DNA from: Rhabditoides inermis
Lineage: Eukaryota; Nematoda; Chromadorea; Rhabditida; Rhabditidae
Direction: 5' to 3'
Assembly (NCBI GenBank): GCA_963966185.1
Contig: CAWZYM010000369.1
Location: 943,501-1,007,500, forward strand
DNA: 64,000 nt
Shown: positions 24,510 to 37,100 of the stretch, piece by piece
How the letters are laid out: the number at the start of each line of letters is the position of its first letter
How positions within the stretch are numbered: position 1 is the stretch's first letter
Notes under the pieces: generated by a model
What the model saw: only the letters and a program-made list of their open reading frames with translations
Databases searched by the model: none
Told to the model about the DNA's origin: nothing
Position numbers and translations under genes: made by a program

Positions 24510-25718
24510 TCAAATGGGGGATAGTCGAATGTTGGGCTTCTTCTCTCTCGTCGAACGTCTCAGTCCGTCTTCTGGGGTGGTGGTAGTAGTCGTCTTCGTC
24601 TCCGTCGATGTAGTCGTCTTCTTCGGCTTCCTCTTCTTCCCGTTGTAGCGCGGCTTCTCCTGTGACGGCTTCTCGGGCTGCTCTGGGCTCGACTCTCCCT
24701 TGGCCTTCGGGATCGTTGTCGGCTGCTGCGCCGGAGCGTCATCAGGAACTTCCGCCTCTCCGCCGTTGTCGTCCGGTCTGCTCTGCTCCTTGAACCGCTT
24801 CAGTCTGTTGATGTGCACCCGCTCCTCTTTGCCGCTATCCGTGTGTTTGACGGTGCAGTTGGGTCCAGTCCGTTCGATGATGCGGTAGGGTCCTCTCCAC
24901 GCTTGATGCAGTTTGCTCGACTGTCCGACTTGAGCTTGTGGGACGTGTAACATCACCAAATCGCCAGCGTCCATCGATTTGGACTTGACGTGGTGGTGGT
25001 TGTCGTAGTACCTCTTGTTGCGCTCGGCTGCTTGCTCCAGTAGAGTCGAGGTGATGGCGCGACTGCACTTCACGGCGGCTTGTAGGTGCTGCACATAGTC
25101 GGGAAGGGAGAGTCGCTGTTCAGTCCGTTCCAGCTGTAGGTGGCGGTCGATCGGCAGGGCGAGTTCGCGGCCGTAGACGAGGAAGTTGGGCGAGTAGCCG
25201 GTGGTGCTGTGCCGCGATCCGTTGTATGCAGCGACAATCCATGGCACGTACTCATCCCATTTTCCAGGGTCGGAGTGGCTGTACACGCTGATTCCGTCGC
25301 CCAGGGTGCGGTTGTACCTCTCCACGACTCCATTCGACTGGTGGTGGTAGGCGCTAGAGAAGATGTGGTCGATTCCAAACAGCTGCATAGTCTCCGTGAA
25401 CAGCTCCGACTTGTACTGCTTTCCCTGGTCGGTGACGAGTATGCGAGGGGCTCCGTGAACGCTGATCAGCTCCTTGGCGACGGTCTCGGCCAGGGTCATT
25501 GCAGTCTGGTCCGGAATCGGCACCGCGACGACCATCGGGTAGGGGCCTAGCACGTCTGCGTGGCACTCCTCGAACGGCTCGGTGGGGGTCCTTGCGATCT
25601 CCATCGGCTCTGTCGGGACCAGAGCGGCCGGCGTCTTTCGAAGTTGGCACTCTCGGCATGACTCGTTGAAGCGCGAGATGGCAGTTGTCATTCCCGTCCA
25701 TCGGAATCGGTCGGTCAA
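24510..25718 (-). CDS. Ty3/Gypsy integrase remnant of pol (unit 1)
   Basis: Retroviral-type integrase fragment, 402 residues from a non-ATG codon. The frame stays open to 25766 where TAA stops it, so it is a truncated pol and not a free-standing gene. In order: the end of the HHCC zinc domain (GHLSAKKT upstream of the start, then CRECQL), the core with the first Asp in HADVLGP, the second in LVTDQGKQY and the Glu in GVVERYNRTL, then a GPY/F-type domain (WRGPYRIIE) and a Lys/Thr-rich tail. The stretch between the first Asp and VAVPIPDQTA is about 20 residues shorter than usual: the segment that normally holds the central strand is missing. The enzyme is therefore probably inactive. Confidence 0.8.
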   Translation of the reverse strand: MTDRFRWTGMTTAISRFNESCRECQLRKTPAALVPTEPMEIARTPTEPFEECHADVLGPYPMVVAVPIPDQTAMTLAETVAKELISVHGAPRILVTDQGKQYKSELFTETMQLFGIDHIFSSAYHHQSNGVVERYNRTLGDGISVYSHSDPGKWDEYVPWIVAAYNGSRHSTTGYSPNFLVYGRELALPIDRHLQLERTEQRLSLPDYVQHLQAAVKCSRAITSTLLEQAAERNKRYYDNHHHVKSKSMDAGDLVMLHVPQAQVGQSSKLHQAWRGPYRIIERTGPNCTVKHTDSGKEERVHINRLKRFKEQSRPDDNGGEAEVPDDAPAQQPTTIPKAKGESSPEQPEKPSQEKPRYNGKKRKPKKTTTSTETKTTTTTTPEDGLRRSTREKKPNIRLSPI

Positions 25719-25766
25719 TGTCTTTGTCGTCTTCTTCGCAGAGAGATGTCCTGAACGAATGGATCG

Positions 25767-28700
25767 TTAGCCCTAGCCTAGTGAGTCTACGATCCTATAT
25801 GCCTATCCGCTACTTCCCCGGCTATACATCAACGAGAGATGATGATACAATATTGGAAGTGACGAAGACATTGGAGAGAGAGTACGATTGCGGTTTTCCA
25901 CGCCGGCATGCCACACGCAAATGATCGGAGGGCTCAACACAATTCCAGCTATCGCATGCGGAGTCATCACAACAACTTGCCACTTTCGACTATGACACAA
26001 CGATCAAATCACACGCGCTTCTCGGCAGACCATGAGAGATCAACAAAGAGGATTTACACGCACTCGCGCAGTCCTGGACAAAGACTGTGACTGCATCTGG
26101 GACTATGTGTGGTGGGGCCCTTCCGAGCTGTCACGTCATTTTACGCCTGTTCTTTCGACATACGGCTTCCCAGTGACTCCGTCGCTTTGCAACAGGGAGA
26201 GATGACACAGTCTCATAGACAACGAGAGTGGCGAGGAACAATGTGGTATCGCAAAAAGAGGAGGATAGAGCAATTCCGATAGGCGCAGTGTAACGAGACC
26301 GTGTGAATTTGTCTAGGTGGGCGAAATTCAGTGAGACGCGGGCTGCGTTGATAGCGCTCGTATGAATGAGTGAGAATCGAATGGTGCGCCCTACACGACC
26401 AGTGGCGCGCTTCCAGACCGACACGAATCACCGCGCACACAAACTCAATCTGTAGTCTCGCACCGACAAGAGAAAGACAGACACGTCACGCTCAAAGTCA
26501 AGAATGCTCAAGTCGGCTTGCTCTGGGATGGTGGGAAAGAGAGGCTAAAAGAGCGAGGGGCAATGTGTCCGAGGGGGTAGGGTGAATGGGGGAATGATAA
26601 GACTGAGAGAGGCTATTGTAGATTATTATGTAATGGGTGTGAGAGATGTAAACAAGGAGGGTTTAAATTAACTAATTGGGGTGGAAACTTATATGGGGTA
26701 CGGTATCTCAATTGCATAATAGTCGGAACACATGCGCGAGTATATGACGGATATGAGAGGTGGGTGATAAGTCAGGCTTCATGCGGTGCAGAGAGTGAGA
26801 GAGAAAGTGATCGCGATAGAAGAAGATGGGGGCACACAAAAAAACACAATTACGAACGTCACGGGATTATTCAAAGTGAGAGGTTTGTGCCAGATAGTTG
26901 CAAATTTACAAGAGCCATAGTGATCCGGGTGAGTGGTTCTACATATGTTCATGTGAAAACCCGCGTGCTCTGTGAACGTGCTGTCTGCGAAAATTGCGGT
27001 GGGGGGTGAGAAGGTGAGTACGATAAAAATGAGGATGAAAGAGTGAGAAGTTGAAAAACGCGCGCAGGAATGGTATAGTGTTGTATGCGGCAATGGTGAA
27101 TTAGGTAAGAGTGAAAGTGAGATTGATTTTAGATGCTTGGGTTTGTGGAAATGTACGCGCAGCGTGGCAGAAACGGAAAGAACACGAGAACGCGGTCAAT
27201 ATCTGATAACGAAGTCGAGAAGAATAATAACAAGTATCATATTGTTTGGTTGTATTGACAAATGAATTGAATTAGGAACGATTAATTTTTGAGGGTGTGG
27301 GATACCGTTATTGTTCTTCTCGAGTCATTAGAACACAATCAACTACAACACAACGACGTTACCGCACTGTTGACGAACGCGAATGAGACAGATAGTCGAG
27401 CGAGCATCAAAGTCACATGTCGGTGTCGTCCCTGCCCTCAGGGAAGGAAAACTAGGGAACGACATTCGCACTGGTCGGTGCGCTTCCGATCAGTGCTCCT
27501 AATACACAACAATCCGCATGTGAGCGGGAATATTGAACAAGTGAGATCGAGGATGCCGGACAGGTCTGTCTCGGGACAAGAGGCAGTGGTGAGCGGAACG
27601 TAGGCAAAGTATCAAGTGGAAGACTGACTGATATGGATATGATAGGTTGGAAGAAGGATGCGTATGAGGTGACTCATCTGCATATGGTGTATGAAAGGGA
27701 ACAATTGTGGAGTGAGAGAATTATCGATGAACGGGGAAACCATTGATCGACAAAAAAGGATGCCTGGGAGGTGATAGTAGGTGTGAGTTGTGAGCGTGTT
27801 TCTGCTGCACCGACATCTACTGTCCCCTCGCCAATAGCGGATAATATTATAAACAATAATAATAAAACTTGAATAGCCGAATATGGTGTAGTGGAATATG
27901 AATATGCACATCTTGATATATGAGAAGACAATACATGACACTGTGAGAGACAGAAAATGAACGGATTACAGTATGGTACGTCACGGACGGCGCGGAGGGT
28001 ATGGGTGTGTAGCCTAGGTCTAGTGACTAGTGAATGGATGTACAGTCCCATCTACTGCTCCCGCTATGTACGCATCCCATCATCCCGTGCCCACAGTATG
28101 TCAGTATGTCAGTCAGTCAGCCCACATTTAATAACAACGCGTACCTCTCTGGCGCTTCCTCCGGGTGGGGTGAAGCGAAGGCTCGATGAGTGCGGGGTGG
28201 AGCAGCCGGCTTGCGAGGCGACTGCGACGGTGACTGAGGGAGAGGGGCGGGTGGTCCGTCGGGTCTTATCGGTCCCGCCCTCTTGTTGTGGTCCCTTGCC
28301 AGGTCGTAAATCACCTATCAAGACGGTGGCCGCCTGCTATCGCCTGTGATCTCCTTCTCCAAGGGCAAAGGGTCAAGCGGGCAGTAAATCAGCTCCCAGC
28401 TGCCGCCAGTGGTCCGCTGGCTGGGTCAGCCGATGCGATACGACAAGATAGATGACCACTGGAGCGCTGTCCCGTAAACAACCCACTACGATCTACTCTA
28501 CTGTAGCACCTCCCCTCTCTCACTGAGAGTCTATGTATTACAGTAAGCCCGGTGGTGAGAACAACAAAATAAATGCGCGGCCAGGATCCGACCATCCGGG
28601 TTAACTAAGCAGCTGCGCGACATCCGAATGTCACAGACAAGTGCTCTCCGAGGAGATTACCTGCTGCCGAGTGAGACTAAGGCGGCTGTATGCGGATTGC

Positions 28701-29071
28701 GACATGAATGCGAGCGAAACGGGCGCGGCGGCAAAGGTACCGGAGTGCAAACAACTTACGGTAGCGGACACATAAAAAGACGAGAAGGTAGATCTCATTG
28801 TCTCCCCGTGTGGGTCATCGACAGCAGCTTGATCAGAGCTACTGGCGGCTGGCGCGGCACAAAAACACAACATCGAACACGACCTAAGGATCGTGCCCTC
28901 TAGGATAAGGAAGGTGTGGGGAAAAAGCAACACTCAATAATGGGCGGACAAGCAAGCGCAGCAAGGCATCGCAGCAAAATTAGTGAGCTGGAAAAGACTA
29001 AGCGCTCTACTCCGAGTTCTCCTTGGGGAAAGGCTTTCGCCCCTCCGCCCAAAGAAGACCGGGATCTCCAC
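25767..29071. other. Non-coding interior of the LTR element (unit 1)
   Basis: Only short open frames on both strands, none resembling gag or reverse transcriptase. Near 28577-28625 a partial tRNA-like stretch occurs on the minus strand. This reads as filler of a non-autonomous element or as strongly decayed pol. Confidence 0.5.
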
Positions 29072-29420
29072 TGTTAAGTTCCTGGTGACGCCATGCCAAC
29101 CATTCCCTTATCCTCCATGCGACGGTGGTAGAACGCCTCCCACTAGACTACTCCTTCCCAATCCCGCAATCAATAGAGTCAGCTACCTACTACCCTCTAA
29201 TGACTGGTTCCCCTACAACCGGATCCCCTCAACCCATTGATAGTACGCGTGCGGTAATGAAACGGAACAACGTAAATCACACAAGGTTTATTAGGGAAAA
29301 ATGGTGCGGCCGGAGAGCAACCGCTCTCCGGGCGCGCCCCGGCGAGAAGACACTGTTATTGGGTACTCTCGGCCACGCCCCCGCGCGCTGGCCTCGACGC
29401 GCAAGCGCGTGCGCTTGACA
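29072..29420 (-). repeat. 5' LTR (unit 1)
   Basis: 349-bp terminal repeat, identical by eye to 24009-24357, followed on its left (minus-strand sense) by the primer-binding site candidate. Confidence 0.85.
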
Positions 29421-29465
29421 ATTCAATGTGACAGATTTTATTGATTTAAAACATTTGTGCTTTAG

Positions 29466-30401
29466 ATGGAGGTTCCTATCAATTTTGAGTTCGATTCGAA
29501 GGCCTATGATGACATTTGTGATTCGAGGAAGTTCAGCCATGATGATATGGAGAAATTGAGTGACAGCAGGTTTTGCTATACACTCAAGGAGTGTGTTCCC
29601 GAAAGGGAGAAGGTGTATGAATTTTGCCGCTGTGCAAAATGCACATTGTATCCTACTGCGAGGGAGAATGTGTGTTGTCTCCAATTGTCGGAGAAGCAAG
29701 ACATTCTTAAGTTCTGGGGAGAGCGATGTGTGCGTGCGTTCGGTGGTCTCACTGGGTGTGTCCCCGACTGTGAGGACTTTCATCATCGAATCAATGAGAA
29801 GGTTATGTTTACGTTCATCACAGAAAGTGTTTTGGTGTAATATATAGGCGGTGATTATAGACCCTTCGTACTCTTGTCGAAGTTGCTATGTTGGATATGA
29901 ATCCGAGACCCGCAAACAGTTGGATAAGCTTGAGAAGGATACTAACAGGTATAAGTTAAAAGATGTTTAATTTTAAGACTTTCTTATTTAGTGTATTGAG
30001 ACATGTCTATAAGGCCTTTGTGAGTTGGGCGTTCGAAAGAAATTGGCTACCAAGTGCGCATCACCGTTCCGTCGTGTGTGAGGATGGCCATTGAGAAGGC
30101 GTATCTGTCAAAGGATGTACAGCGGTCTTCGCCACGCTGCTTCTTTGAATTAATTAAGACTCGTCGACAAATGTTGTTAGATTGTGGTCGAGATTGTGGT
30201 TGCTACATTTATATATCAACATGGTATGTTGTTATAGGTTATGTAGAGTTTCCTGTTTCCTTAGTTTAACTTGTGTTTCAGTCTCCCCCGACGAAGCGCA
30301 CAGCCGTTCAGGGTGTGTCAGTGGCGGTCTCTGACGGCATTGTTGACGCGGGTGGGAGCGGTGAGCAGCGAGGGCAGGTGCGCGGCAGCGACAAGCCCAC
30401 G
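29466..30401 (+). pseudogene. P2X7 C-terminal-domain-like gene, truncated copy (unit 1)
   Basis: Resembles the intracellular Cys-rich domain of P2X7-type proteins, found in many invertebrate genes without a channel part. Exons: 29466-29826, 29861-29948, 29992-30116 and 30282-30401. Seen motifs: CRCAKCTLYPTARENVCC (the C-x-C-x2-C ... CC signature), RHVYKAFVSWAF and RITVPSCV. Exon 3 has one extra base, so the frame changes between WAF and the PSCV motif; unless some unusual splicing occurs this is a frameshift. The gene is cut by the duplication junction at 30453, so the last three exons present in the unit 2 copy are missing. The LTR element lies directly upstream. Confidence 0.55.
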
Positions 30402-30453
30402 GTGAGTGTGAGAGGGTATGCCATGTGATACATTTGTGGTTGTATGTCTTGAT

Positions 30454-31130
30454 GAGACAGTTCTCAGAAATCTCTCACATTAGTGAATTGTGAATGCCAA
30501 AAGAACAAACGTTGAATCACAGTGAGTCATCACAGTGAATGTTGTATGTGTTGTAGAGTGGTGGTAGTAAACTCCGTAAATGCTTAGTGTATTGATTTAT
30601 TTATTATTGCCCATACTATTATGATGCGATAGCAACAAATGTATGAGCAATCCATTTATAGCCACAGCTGCAATTGCACGAGTGAGCTTGTTCGATACGA
30701 TACTTGGTTGAACGTCTTCTCGTACGACAGTACCAATAGGCTGAGTACATGTTTCTGTGAGAGACAATAGTCTAAGCAGATGCCAGTTCTATAAAACAGT
30801 GGCATCTGGTTGAATAGTCTGGTATGTTAGTGGATCTATCTTTCCTTAGGCAGTAGTACATTGCGATTCTGATGTGCCTGCTTCCTCCGGTCCAAGTGTA
30901 TTGTAAAGGTATCGCATTAATTTGAATAATATGTGTCCCATACGTTTATCTCAATTGCATTACTAACAACCTCATCTCGTGCGAAGATTAGAAACTCATT
31001 TCAAGCCGCCACCACACAGATACAGATCTTGTACAGGTTTCCCACAGATCTGACACAGATCCGCTCACCACAGATCTCAGTGAGCGGCTAGCTCGATCGC
31101 CACACACGACACGCGTCCTCCGACTCGCCG
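30454..31130 (+). promoter_or_regulatory. 5' flank of DUF229 copy 3 (copy 1 type)
   Basis: Nearly identical in reverse to 5666-6338 and not to the copy 2 flank, although the rest of copy 3 matches copy 2. It begins right at the duplication junction, where GATGAG and AATGAG offer microhomology. Confidence 0.5.
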
Positions 31131-34100
31131 ATGAACGCGCGTGTGTTCGGCGCGCTGGTGTGCGCGACGACCGTCTTCGTGCTGCTCGAACACGTGGAGC
31201 TGCCCGACCGCAGCTCCAGCCTTGCCGGACAACCACCCGCAAACACCAGCCAACTATCGCTGTTCGAGTGAGTGCGTCGGGCGATGGCGAATTAGAGAGC
31301 ATGCAGCGCCCTCTCTTTTGGATTATTAGTGTACGGCTCGCGCCAAAATTTTCAAAAAGCGATTACTAAAGATCATATTAGCAACTATGTGAACTTATCA
31401 AATTTATGTGAGTTAAATTCGCACAGTTCCGTAGGCCAGATCCCAGATCATTGGTCGGTGGAATGTTTTTTATATTTGCTCCGAAAGAAGTTATGAGCGA
31501 TAGCGCGCGCCCAGGAATCGAGAAGCCAGTGTGGGTGAGTGGGTATCGTTTCTCGTCACTCTAGCTGCAAGCCATCCCTCTGCTGCGGTCGGACCGCGGG
31601 GGTGCGAGCTCCTATGAAAACCCGTAACATACCGCGCGGTTATCGGTAACGTAGCGCGAGCGTATTCGCTTAACATATCCTTCGTAAAGGGTATGTTAAG
31701 AAACGCGCCACTATCCTCACGGTATATTACCGCTTAACCTCGTGGAATATTAACGATTTTGATCGATGAGCTGCGGCTCAATCACATTTCAGGTTTTAAA
31801 ATGTGCGAATTTGCAGGTATCGATGAACACTTTTCAAAAATGTACAAACACTTTGGAACTTTGTTTACAAAGTTGTTGTTTGCTGTTGTGGATGTAAGCA
31901 ATCAGTGTGGTGCGCGGTGCACACACATCCTGTGAAACTGTTCAGAACAACGCTCGCTCGCTTATGGCTGCGCGCAAAGACAAATTCACGCCGGGTTTAC
32001 TGCCTAACCTTTTCATATGTTAAGCAAATGAATGGGGCGGAGCGAGTTGACTCGGCGACTCGATCGGGCTCCGAAATGAAAATAGTATACGCTTATGATA
32101 GGCGTATGTTACCAAAAGTCGCTAAGCTCGCGGTATGTTACGGGTTTTCATAGGAGGAGAAAAAGCGCGAGAGTGCGCGCTGTTGGCAAAGAGCGCAGAG
32201 AAAAAGACAAATGCACTTACGCTGCGGCGATCGATAAGACAGATATAAGTATCGTTACAAAGCGTTATTATCTTTAGAAAGGACGGGCGTGAAAGTAGAG
32301 TTTGTGCATGCGCTTTTTTATGCATGCGCTTTTGTTGAATTGGATTGAAAGACATACTGACTTTAACTTTCTTTACGCAAGCACTTTTAAAAGCACAGTG
32401 GCACTTATTTTTTAAATTTGATTTATTGCTTGACCTATGTAAACACGAAACAAATAAAGAAAACGCAAAATAACGGCGTTTTCTCGTTACTTACACACTT
32501 ACCAAAATATGCGCGTGCGAAGCTTAATAAGGCAAATTCAAACATCCCGCCAAATTGCTTATCGGAAAGATAAGCTCTGTGCGCATTTCGTCGATATTAT
32601 TAATCTGACAGCACATGTCGTTGTAGTGTTGTGGAAACGCTCACGCTTCATAGATCAACCTATGCTGGTTCGAGTCCCGCTACATGCAAACAGTTTCGCC
32701 TAGTTCTGATGTCTGATCAGTGAAATTCGTCGAACTGTGGTAACACCAAACACCCCTGTCCCTTTAAGAGATAATGCAGAATTGCAGTGTGATGCTCTCG
32801 GAAACTGTCCACTTCGAGACGCCCGATCCCCACGACCCGACACTTGCCGAGTTTCGCCAACCGCACACTATGTCCATCGACTGCTCCTCGGAACAGGTAC
32901 GTAGCTCAGCCATCTCCCCAAACTATGTCTGTACACACACTTTGCAGCCGTTCCCGGTCGCATTCAACTTGTCCGCTGGCATGTTAACGCAGCACGACTC
33001 CGCCTACACGTGTCGCTATCGATCGAATCCGATTAGCGTCAACAAGAACGGCAAGGTGGACACGACCCCCGGCAGCTGGCAGCCGCTCACACACTCGAGT
33101 ACGCGGATAAAGTCAATCAATCCATCAATCAAACGATTGGTTGATTGATTATTGACTTTATTCGAAATCGTTATTTCTGTATATATGACAACATAATCAT
33201 GATGACATATAAAACGTAAAGGTGTGCGCGAGTGTTGCAGCAGCTACGGCGGTGCAGAGCGATGTGACAGAGGTGGGCTGTGAGTTGGACGCCGATGCCA
33301 GCGTCAACGTCTCCACCAAGTTCCTGGGCGTCGCGCCGAGAGACGTCGCCGATCGGTGAGCAGAACGCGTGCCGGCTTAGCTTTTGTTTAGCGCGCCGTC
33401 GTCGGCCGACCTGCCGTCGGTGCTCGTCTTCGTCCTCGATTCGCTGTCGGCGTCGGCCGCCCGCCGACAAATGCCCCACACAATCGACTTTCTCGAGTTG
33501 AATCGCTTCGTCTTCATGAACAAGTACTCAAAGGCAGGGCCCGCAACATCACTTTGTTTCCTAGCAGCCTCTCTCGCTCTCCCTTGCGTCTCTGTTGAGA
33601 TCCAGACGGCGCACTTTCTGTTCGCTAGGTTTCTGCGACCGTTCCGTATTGATTTCAGGTGGCTGGGATTTCCAAGCCCAACGCGTGGGCGATGTACGCC
33701 GGGATGCGCTCGTACGTGTACAAGGTGAGCTCCGTCAAACAAGCGCGCCTTGATCGTATATGTACTTATGTAACTGCAAAGATGTTGCAGAACATGTCGC
33801 GTGAGCCGCCACGTAATATATCTGGCGTCGACTTTGCGTTCAAGCTGTTTGAGCGACACGGGGCGGTGGTGTCGTGGGACACTGACTGCGCCTATGCCGA
33901 CCCCTTCAGCAACTACAGGTCCGGCAATCCGCACTTTGGCCACTACACCAGGTGAGCGACTGCGCACCGCGCACCCGTGCAGTTCCAGGCAGGCCCTACC
34001 ACGACGGCAACCCGTGCGACACACTCATGTGTCTGGTGGGCGGGCGGCGCGTGTTCGAGGAGCAGTGGCGATACACGATGCGGTGCGTTGCGCGCCGACC

Positions 34101-37100
34101 CGCGCCCGTCCATGCTGGCTGTGTCTTCAGATTCCACTCGACCTACCGCCACCTGCGCCGCTTCTCGTCCACCTGGGTGACGACGCTGACGCATGGTCCG
34201 GGACGCGAGGACATGGCGGGACACGGAGACGACATACTCAGTCAGGTAGGCTCGCCGTCGTCTGAGTGAGTGGTACACTAGCATGTTCGAGTCCTGCAGG
34301 CTCGCAGAGCGCTCATGTCTGCGAGAGCAAGTTTGTGTTAGTTTTCATGTTCAATTGTTTACGATTTGATTTTTCAAAAATAAATAATATATGCATACGT
34401 TTTTTTTTGAATCAGGTTAACACAAACAACACCTTTTACGTAAGTGCTTCTAAAAGATATCATATCAACAGTTTCGACTCGTTTTGCTAGTGGGTGATGT
34501 ATGTATATACTATATTCAGGTGCTCACAGAGAACCGCCATCTCTTCAACGACACGTTTGTGATTGTTATGTCAGACCACAGCAATCGCTTCGATCCCAGG
34601 AAAACAACGGTGAGTACATACATACATGGAAATTAGAGAGGGCTCGCAGCGCCCTCTCTTTTGGCTTAGGATAGAGCTCGCGCCAGAATTTTAAAGTAGC
34701 GATATCCAAAGGTCATGTTATCAGCGATGTGAACTCATCCCAATTATGTTAGTTAGATTTGCACCGTTCCGTAGGCCAGAGTACTGGTCGACGGCATCTT
34801 TGTATCTCTTCTGTGAAAGAAGTTATGCGCGTTCCTGCGTGCGCACTAGGCGAAAGGCCAGCGTGTTTCGTGTCCTTCCTTCCTTTCTTCTCGTCACTAC
34901 TTTTCCCAACTTGCACTTTGAGGGTAGTCCGCCCCGCCGCCGCCAGCGTCAAATGCGCGCCGGGTTTACATTGTTTTGATTCCGTCAACTATAACCAGGA
35001 AGTGCGCAGTGGGCGCGACACCGACTGGTAGTGAGAACATATACTCGCCGCCTGAAGGATAGTTTCTGTTATTGCCAGCCGGGGTCAGTTGGCGAAACTC
35101 AGTTTTGAGCGAGAAAGGCCAGACAGCGCGGGCAAAGGCTCGAGTGTCACGCGGCCTCTTTGATTCGCATGTCGGCTTCTTTGATCGATAATATTGTTTG
35201 AAAGCGCGCGCTTGGGTCTCCTCACGACTAGAAGGTAGATCAAATGCGACTAGAGGGTAGATCGATTTTCTACCGTAACCTGGCGAACTATCTCCCGGAA
35301 AAATAATATATGTACGTTGGAAAAACGTTTTGTGAAACGTAACGGCGATCCGTGAATACGTTGTGATGAGAGAGAGAGAGAGAGAGAGGAGTGAAAGAGA
35401 AAGAACAGGGAGAAATAGAGAAGAGAGAGAAAAGGAACAGAGGGAGAGAGAGAACAGAAGAAGATAGATATATGAGTTTTTTTCTGTTATAATCCAGATC
35501 CAATCCTAGGAATAGTCATAACTCCGCACATATGCAAAGTTTCTATGAAATTGAACAGAAGCACATATTGTTGTTAGCAACCATGACAGAATATTCTCAT
35601 TTTCCATAATTTGCTTCCACAGTCCGGTATGCGCAGGTTTGTGTTAGTATTTGTAAACGTTTTATGTATGTGCTTTTGTTGCATTGGGTTAAGACAAAGT
35701 TTATATTTTTACGTTTATATATATATATATACTTTTAAAGAAAATTTAAAGAATGTATCCGGACAATGTATGGGGTCGTTTTCTTTCTCTTCAATGAAGA
35801 CGAGTTTTGAACTTATGTTTGCGCGGAAAAAAATGTTAACAATACAAACAGTATTTCCACATTTATACAATTTTGAAAGAAGATTTCACTGACGAAAACA
35901 AAAGCGACCCCAACCTGAAGATCAGGCAAGATTACATACATTGTCCGGATAAATCCTTTTAAGAGAAAGTACACAATGTCCTTCGAAGTTGAGTTCGCAC
36001 CCGAATGTGAAAATATGATAAAACTATGCAATTGTGTCAATAAAACTACTTGCGGAAATTGCCTTCAAATGAGCGCAAATGTATCACAGTGCAGAAAATG
36101 GTACCAATGTTCAATGCACCACATTTTTCAGCAACTTTTAGGTATCTTCGACACATATGTAGTTGAATAGACAAAAATGCATAATTTTCATATCATTTTC
36201 ACATTCCGGTGTTAACTGAACAAATTCATAGTGTTCGATATTCATAGTGTACGTTTCTTAAACAACATCTAATGCGATCATTATGCTATATAGATGACGG
36301 TGTGACGTGTGTCTGCTCATTTGTGTTGGTTGTTCAGAAAGTGGGACTGATCGAGGAGCTCCTCCCGCTCGCCGCCATCCGCGTGCCCGATTTGGTGAAC
36401 GACAAGTATCCCCATCTACGGTCATTACCTCCCCCTTGCCCCCTCTGTCCGTCGTAACAGCGTCATTTCAGCGAAAACTTGCTGTACAACGCGGAGAAGT
36501 TTTTGTCTCACTTCGATTTCTATGAGATGTTGGCGGATATATCGAGGGGGGATTTCCGAGAGCGGCCCGAAGTCGCGCCAGTGAAACGAGGTGGTCGCAT
36601 CTCATATCTCATGTAGATTTGTTGACATACTTTAGGAATTTCTTTGTTTCAAAAAGTGCCCGATCGCTCGTGCGACGATATTCAAATTACTCCGACGTTC
36701 TGCATGACGAGAGCTGTTTCGGAGGAGAAAGTGAACCACACTTTGCCGCCTTATAACGCACTTACACCAGGTTACGATGATTTAAATGAAAACTAATTGT
36801 GTAGTTTGTTCAGGTATTGGAGAAGCAGTCTTTACCCACATCAACAATATTCTTGCTAACTCGTACTACAAAGGAACGCGTCTTTCTGTCAGTTTTTGTC
36901 ACCGTGTGATTTTTGTTTTGTTTTAATTACTATTGATTCAGGATCTTTGCCACAACGCGACGCAGCCGAAAGTTGATGACATGTCGATGATAAACGTGAA
37001 GAATCGAAAATGTGAGTGAAAAAGAAAAAGAACAAAACACGTTTTGTACTTTATTTGCAGTTGTTTCCTCTCCTTCGACTAGTTCGCACTTTCATGTCTG

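Larger units (their letters stand above)
24009..29420 (-). mobile_element. Ty3/Gypsy-type LTR retrotransposon, internally reduced (unit 1)
   Basis: Two 349-bp LTRs, 24009-24357 and 29072-29420, appear identical and have TG...CA ends. ATTC flanks both sides (24005-24008 and 29421-29424) as target duplication. The sense strand is minus: next to the 5' LTR is TGGAGATCCCGG one base in, a likely primer-binding site, and next to the 3' LTR is the purine run CGGAGGAGGGGCG. Only the integrase part of pol is readable; the 3.3 kb between 25767 and 29071 has no gag, protease, reverse transcriptase or RNase H that I can see. It is inserted 45 bp before the first exon of the P2X7-like gene. Confidence 0.85.
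14015..30453. repeat. Segmental duplication, unit 1
   Basis: First unit of a direct duplication matching 30454-47024 at an offset of 16566-16571. From about 14.9 kb onward I found only about four substitutions (for example 25104, 27985, 28086, 30126), one 1-base indel and a 4-base difference in a GA tract. The unit carries DUF229 copy 2, Penelope-like and tRNA-derived remnants, an LTR element and the 5' part of the P2X7-like gene. The right boundary is exact: the units part company after position 30453 (47024 in unit 2). Confidence 0.85.
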
